Assembly (NCBI GenBank): GCA_023443515.1
Contig: JAEZUC010000158.1
Coordinates: 56,608 to 120,607 of the forward strand
Reading direction: 5' to 3'
Source of the DNA: Bacillota bacterium
GTDB taxonomy: Bacteria > Bacillota > Clostridia > Acetivibrionales > DSM-1351
Length of the DNA: 64,000 nucleotides
Under the pieces are notes generated by a model. It did no database searches and had not been told where the DNA came from. It was given only the letters and a program-made list of their open reading frames with translations. The translations under genes were made by a program, and so were the position numbers. This document shows positions 61,490 through 64,000 of this stretch, one piece after another (the stretch's first letter is position 1; each line of letters begins with the position of its first letter).

Positions 61490-62425
61490 TTAAGCCTTAC
61501 CATCGCAACCAAGAACATTAACAAGCTTGTTCTTAACAAGTTCTTTTATAGCAGCTCTTGCTGGTGACAAGTATTGTCTTGGGTCGAAGTGACTTGGATT
61601 CTCAGCAAAGTACTTTCTGATAGAACCAGTCATAGCAAGTCTTAAGTCAGAGTCAATGTTAATCTTACAAACTGCCATTTTAGCAGCCTGACGAAGCATT
61701 TCTTCTGGAATACCTATTGCATCAGGCATTTTACCGCCATTGCTGTTTATCATCTGAACAAATTCAGGAATTACTGATGATGCTCCGTGAAGAACGATTG
61801 GGAAGTTTGGAAGTCTTTTTTCAACTTCTTCTAATACGTCAAATCTGAGTTGTGGTTTTGTACCTGGCTTAAATTTGTACGCACCGTGGCTTGTACCAAT
61901 AGCGATTGCTAATGAGTCAACGCCAGTCTTTGTAACGAACTCTTCAACTTCAGCAGGATTTGTGAATGCTGCATCAGCATCGGATACATTAACTGCATCT
62001 TCGATACCAGCAAGTCTTCCTAATTCACCCTCAACAACTACTCCTCTTTCGTGAGCGTAGTCAACAACCTTCTTAGTTAATTCTATGTTGTCTTGGAAAG
62101 AGTGGTGTGAACCATCTATCATAACTGAAGTAAATCCACCATCTATACATGATTTACATAGTTCAAAAGTATCACCATGGTCTAAGTGTAAGCAGATAGG
62201 AAGGTTAGTTTCGATGATTGCTGCTTCTACTAATTTCATCAAGTAAGTGTGATTTGCATACTTTCTAGCTCCTGAAGAAACTTGAAGAATAAGTGGTGCA
62301 TTTACTTCCTTTGCTGCTTCAGTAATACCTTGTACTATCTCCATGTTATTAACATTGAAAGCTCCGATAGCGTATCCGCCTTCATAAGCCTTTTTAAACA
62401 TTTCTGTTGAAGTAACTAATGCCAT
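61490..62425 (-). CDS. fba: Class II fructose-1,6-bisphosphate aldolase
   Basis: A zinc-dependent glycolytic aldolase of 311 residues. The catalytic aspartate and zinc ligand histidine are in LHLDHGD, further zinc ligands in VEGELGRLAG and VLHGAS, and a phosphate-binding stretch in INIDSDLRLA. The ATG follows AAGGAG. It is divergent from the phosphofructokinase gene that supplies its substrate. Confidence 0.95.
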   Translation of the reverse strand: MALVTSTEMFKKAYEGGYAIGAFNVNNMEIVQGITEAAKEVNAPLILQVSSGARKYANHTYLMKLVEAAIIETNLPICLHLDHGDTFELCKSCIDGGFTSVMIDGSHHSFQDNIELTKKVVDYAHERGVVVEGELGRLAGIEDAVNVSDADAAFTNPAEVEEFVTKTGVDSLAIAIGTSHGAYKFKPGTKPQLRFDVLEEVEKRLPNFPIVLHGASSVIPEFVQMINSNGGKMPDAIGIPEEMLRQAAKMAVCKINIDSDLRLAMTGSIRKYFAENPSHFDPRQYLSPARAAIKELVKNKLVNVLGCDGKA

Positions 62426-62732
62426 TTTTAAGCACTCCTTTTAAATATTATTTTACCTTTTTTATAATAGTTATTACTTGTTAAAAATTCAGATTTTCAA
62501 CAGTAATAAGGTAAGTCAAAATTACTATTACTATTTTATGCAATATTAGGCTTAAAATCAAGGAAAATTTTGATATTTATTTGTCAAACATTACAAAGCA
62601 TAATTGATTTTTATAACTTGTTATGATATATTTTAGTTTGGTTGCGTATGATAATATCAATTCTCAACTTAAAGAGGATTGATAAAACAACGTATATGTT
62701 AAAAATTAATATAAATTAGGAGGCATATTATA
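62426..62732 (+). promoter_or_regulatory. fba/pfk divergent promoter region
   Basis: For the phosphofructokinase gene, TTGATT (62604-62609), a 17-bp spacer and TATATT (62627-62632) make a good sigma-A promoter, leaving a leader of about 95 nt. The fba promoter must lie in the other half; I did not fix its boxes. Confidence 0.5.
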
Positions 62733-63980
62733 ATGACAGTTTTAAAAGGTGCTGCTATTTTTGGGCAGTCAGGTGGACCTACATCAGTAATCAATGCTAG
62801 TGCTGCTGGTGTATTTCAAGAAGCATTAAAGCAAGAAGCAATTACAGCTGTATATGGTGCAGCTCACGGAATCAAGGGTATTCTTGATGAACAATTCTAT
62901 GATATGAGCAAAGAAGATTCTTATGAACTTGACCTATTAAAGACTACTCCTTCTTCAGCTTTAGGATCTGTTCGTTACAAGCTAAAATCAGTAGAAGAAG
63001 ATGAAACAGATTATAAGAGAATTGTTGAAGTATTTAAGAAATATGATATCAGATATTTCTTCTACAACGGCGGAAATGACTCAATGGATACTTGTAACAA
63101 AATCAGCAAGTACATGCAAAAAGTTGGTTACGAGTGTAGAGTAATGGGAGTTCCAAAAACTATTGATAATGACCTTTTCGGAACAGACCACTGCCCTGGT
63201 TTCTCAAGTGCTGCTAAATACATCGCTACTTCAACTATGGAAGTGTACCATGATGCAAGAGTTTACAACACTGGTATGATCACCATATTGGAGGTTATGG
63301 GAAGAAACGCAGGATGGTTGACTGCTTCTACAGCCCTGGCTGCATATAAGGGTGCAGGACCTGATTTGATATACCTCCCCGAAATTGATTTTGATATGGA
63401 TCAATTCCTTGCAGACTGTATTGCAATATACAAGAAGAATGGTAACTGTATAGTAGCCGTTTCAGAAGGTATCAAAGATAAGAACGGCAAGTACATTTCA
63501 GAATACGGTTCAAACCTGGCTGATACAAAAGACTCCTTCGGACATGCGCAATTAGGCGGACTTGCTGCTACTTTGGCTGCTATAGTTAAGGAAAAGACCG
63601 GAGCAAAAGTTCGTGGTATAGAATTCAGCCTTCTCCAGAGATGTGCTGCTCACTGCGGTTCTGCAAGCGATGTTAATGAATCCTATTTGTCAGGACAAAT
63701 GGCTGTAAGATATGCTGTTGAAGGTATGACAGACAAGATGGTTGGTTTCAGGAGAGCTGAAGGAAAAGAATATAAGTGTGAGATTCAGTTGCTCGACTTA
63801 AACGATGTTGCCAACACTGAAAAGAAAATACCAAGAGAATGGATCAATGAAGCTGGCAATGGCATGAAGCAGGAATTTATTGATTACGCTTTACCATTAA
63901 TCCAGGGTGAATCAGCTCCTCCTAAGGAAGATGGACTCCCAAGATTCGCTAAGCTAAAGAAAGTTTTAGCTACTAAATAA
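62733..63980 (+). CDS. 6-phosphofructokinase, probably pyrophosphate-dependent
   Basis: A 415-residue PFK-superfamily enzyme phosphorylating fructose-6-phosphate. The phosphoryl-donor loop is GQSGGPTSVINAS, followed by YNGGNDSMDT and the catalytic GVPKTIDNDL. The GGND in place of the GGDG of ATP-dependent enzymes, and the length, fit the PPi-dependent group used by cellulolytic clostridia. In vivo donor use is inference. The ATG follows GGAGG by 9 nt. It pairs with the divergent fba as consecutive glycolytic steps. Confidence 0.88.
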   Translation: MTVLKGAAIFGQSGGPTSVINASAAGVFQEALKQEAITAVYGAAHGIKGILDEQFYDMSKEDSYELDLLKTTPSSALGSVRYKLKSVEEDETDYKRIVEVFKKYDIRYFFYNGGNDSMDTCNKISKYMQKVGYECRVMGVPKTIDNDLFGTDHCPGFSSAAKYIATSTMEVYHDARVYNTGMITILEVMGRNAGWLTASTALAAYKGAGPDLIYLPEIDFDMDQFLADCIAIYKKNGNCIVAVSEGIKDKNGKYISEYGSNLADTKDSFGHAQLGGLAATLAAIVKEKTGAKVRGIEFSLLQRCAAHCGSASDVNESYLSGQMAVRYAVEGMTDKMVGFRRAEGKEYKCEIQLLDLNDVANTEKKIPREWINEAGNGMKQEFIDYALPLIQGESAPPKEDGLPRFAKLKKVLATK

Positions 63981-64000
63981 TTGATATGAATAATTAATAA

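Overview
The window looks like a chromosomal segment of a mesophilic, cellulolytic, anaerobic Firmicute, most likely the Ruminiclostridium (Clostridium cellulolyticum / papyrosolvens) group. The sequence is A+T-rich with strong AGGAGG ribosome sites. There is a secreted GH44 glucanase with a type I dockerin, which marks a cellulosome producer. A T-box leader, an RF2 frameshift, 2-hydroxyacyl-CoA dehydratase-type iron-sulfur proteins, and an Fba/PFK pair with a PPi-type PFK signature also fit. Assignment to genus is inference.

Layout. 1-5,100: end of an unidentified gene, deoC, a two-gene unit (AvrD-like protein plus P-loop kinase), and a convergent two-component system. 5,100-8,700: an operon of two Gfo/Idh/MocA dehydrogenases around an MFS permease. 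9,100-10,800: a peptidoglycan-binding NlpC/P60 hydrolase. 10,900-17,150: a sugar or polyol regulon made of a sorbitol-type dehydrogenase, an RbsABC-type ABC importer and a ROK repressor. The three promoter regions share a 23-bp direct-repeat motif. 17,400-23,300: small membrane and nuclease genes, an M23 peptidase, a decayed oligopeptide-binding-protein gene, an ECF sigma / DUF4179 pair and a MerR regulator. 23,365-25,344: an old-yellow-enzyme/Fe-S/FAD reductase, divergent from the MerR gene.

25,345-31,990 is the accessory zone. It holds a G+C-rich element between short direct repeats, a PPC-domain secreted protein, an integrase pseudogene, a DUF4157 (eCIS-core) protein fused to a C39-like cysteine peptidase domain, two small exported proteins, and a frameshifted small gene.

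31,987-44,530 is housekeeping: guaA, a radical SAM gene, larC, larB, prfB with its programmed frameshift, a HAD phosphatase, an aminotransferase and an Lrp regulator behind a T-box leader, then a DivIVA-like protein, thioredoxin, and envelope genes. 44,700-48,500: glycogen phosphorylase, a GerMN-type lipoprotein and a small unrecognised gene.

48,557-58,130 holds an activase / 2-hydroxyacyl-CoA dehydratase-like trio, a 1027-residue GH10-like/amidase protein, and a VWA/solute-binding protein with a membrane coiled-coil partner. Two of these genes start directly behind a nearly identical 70-bp leader cassette containing a Shine-Dalgarno sequence, a 9-codon ORF and a hairpin. This is the most unusual structure I found. 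A diverged third copy lies beside one of them. 58,491-63,980: the dockerin GH44 enzyme, fba and a divergent phosphofructokinase.
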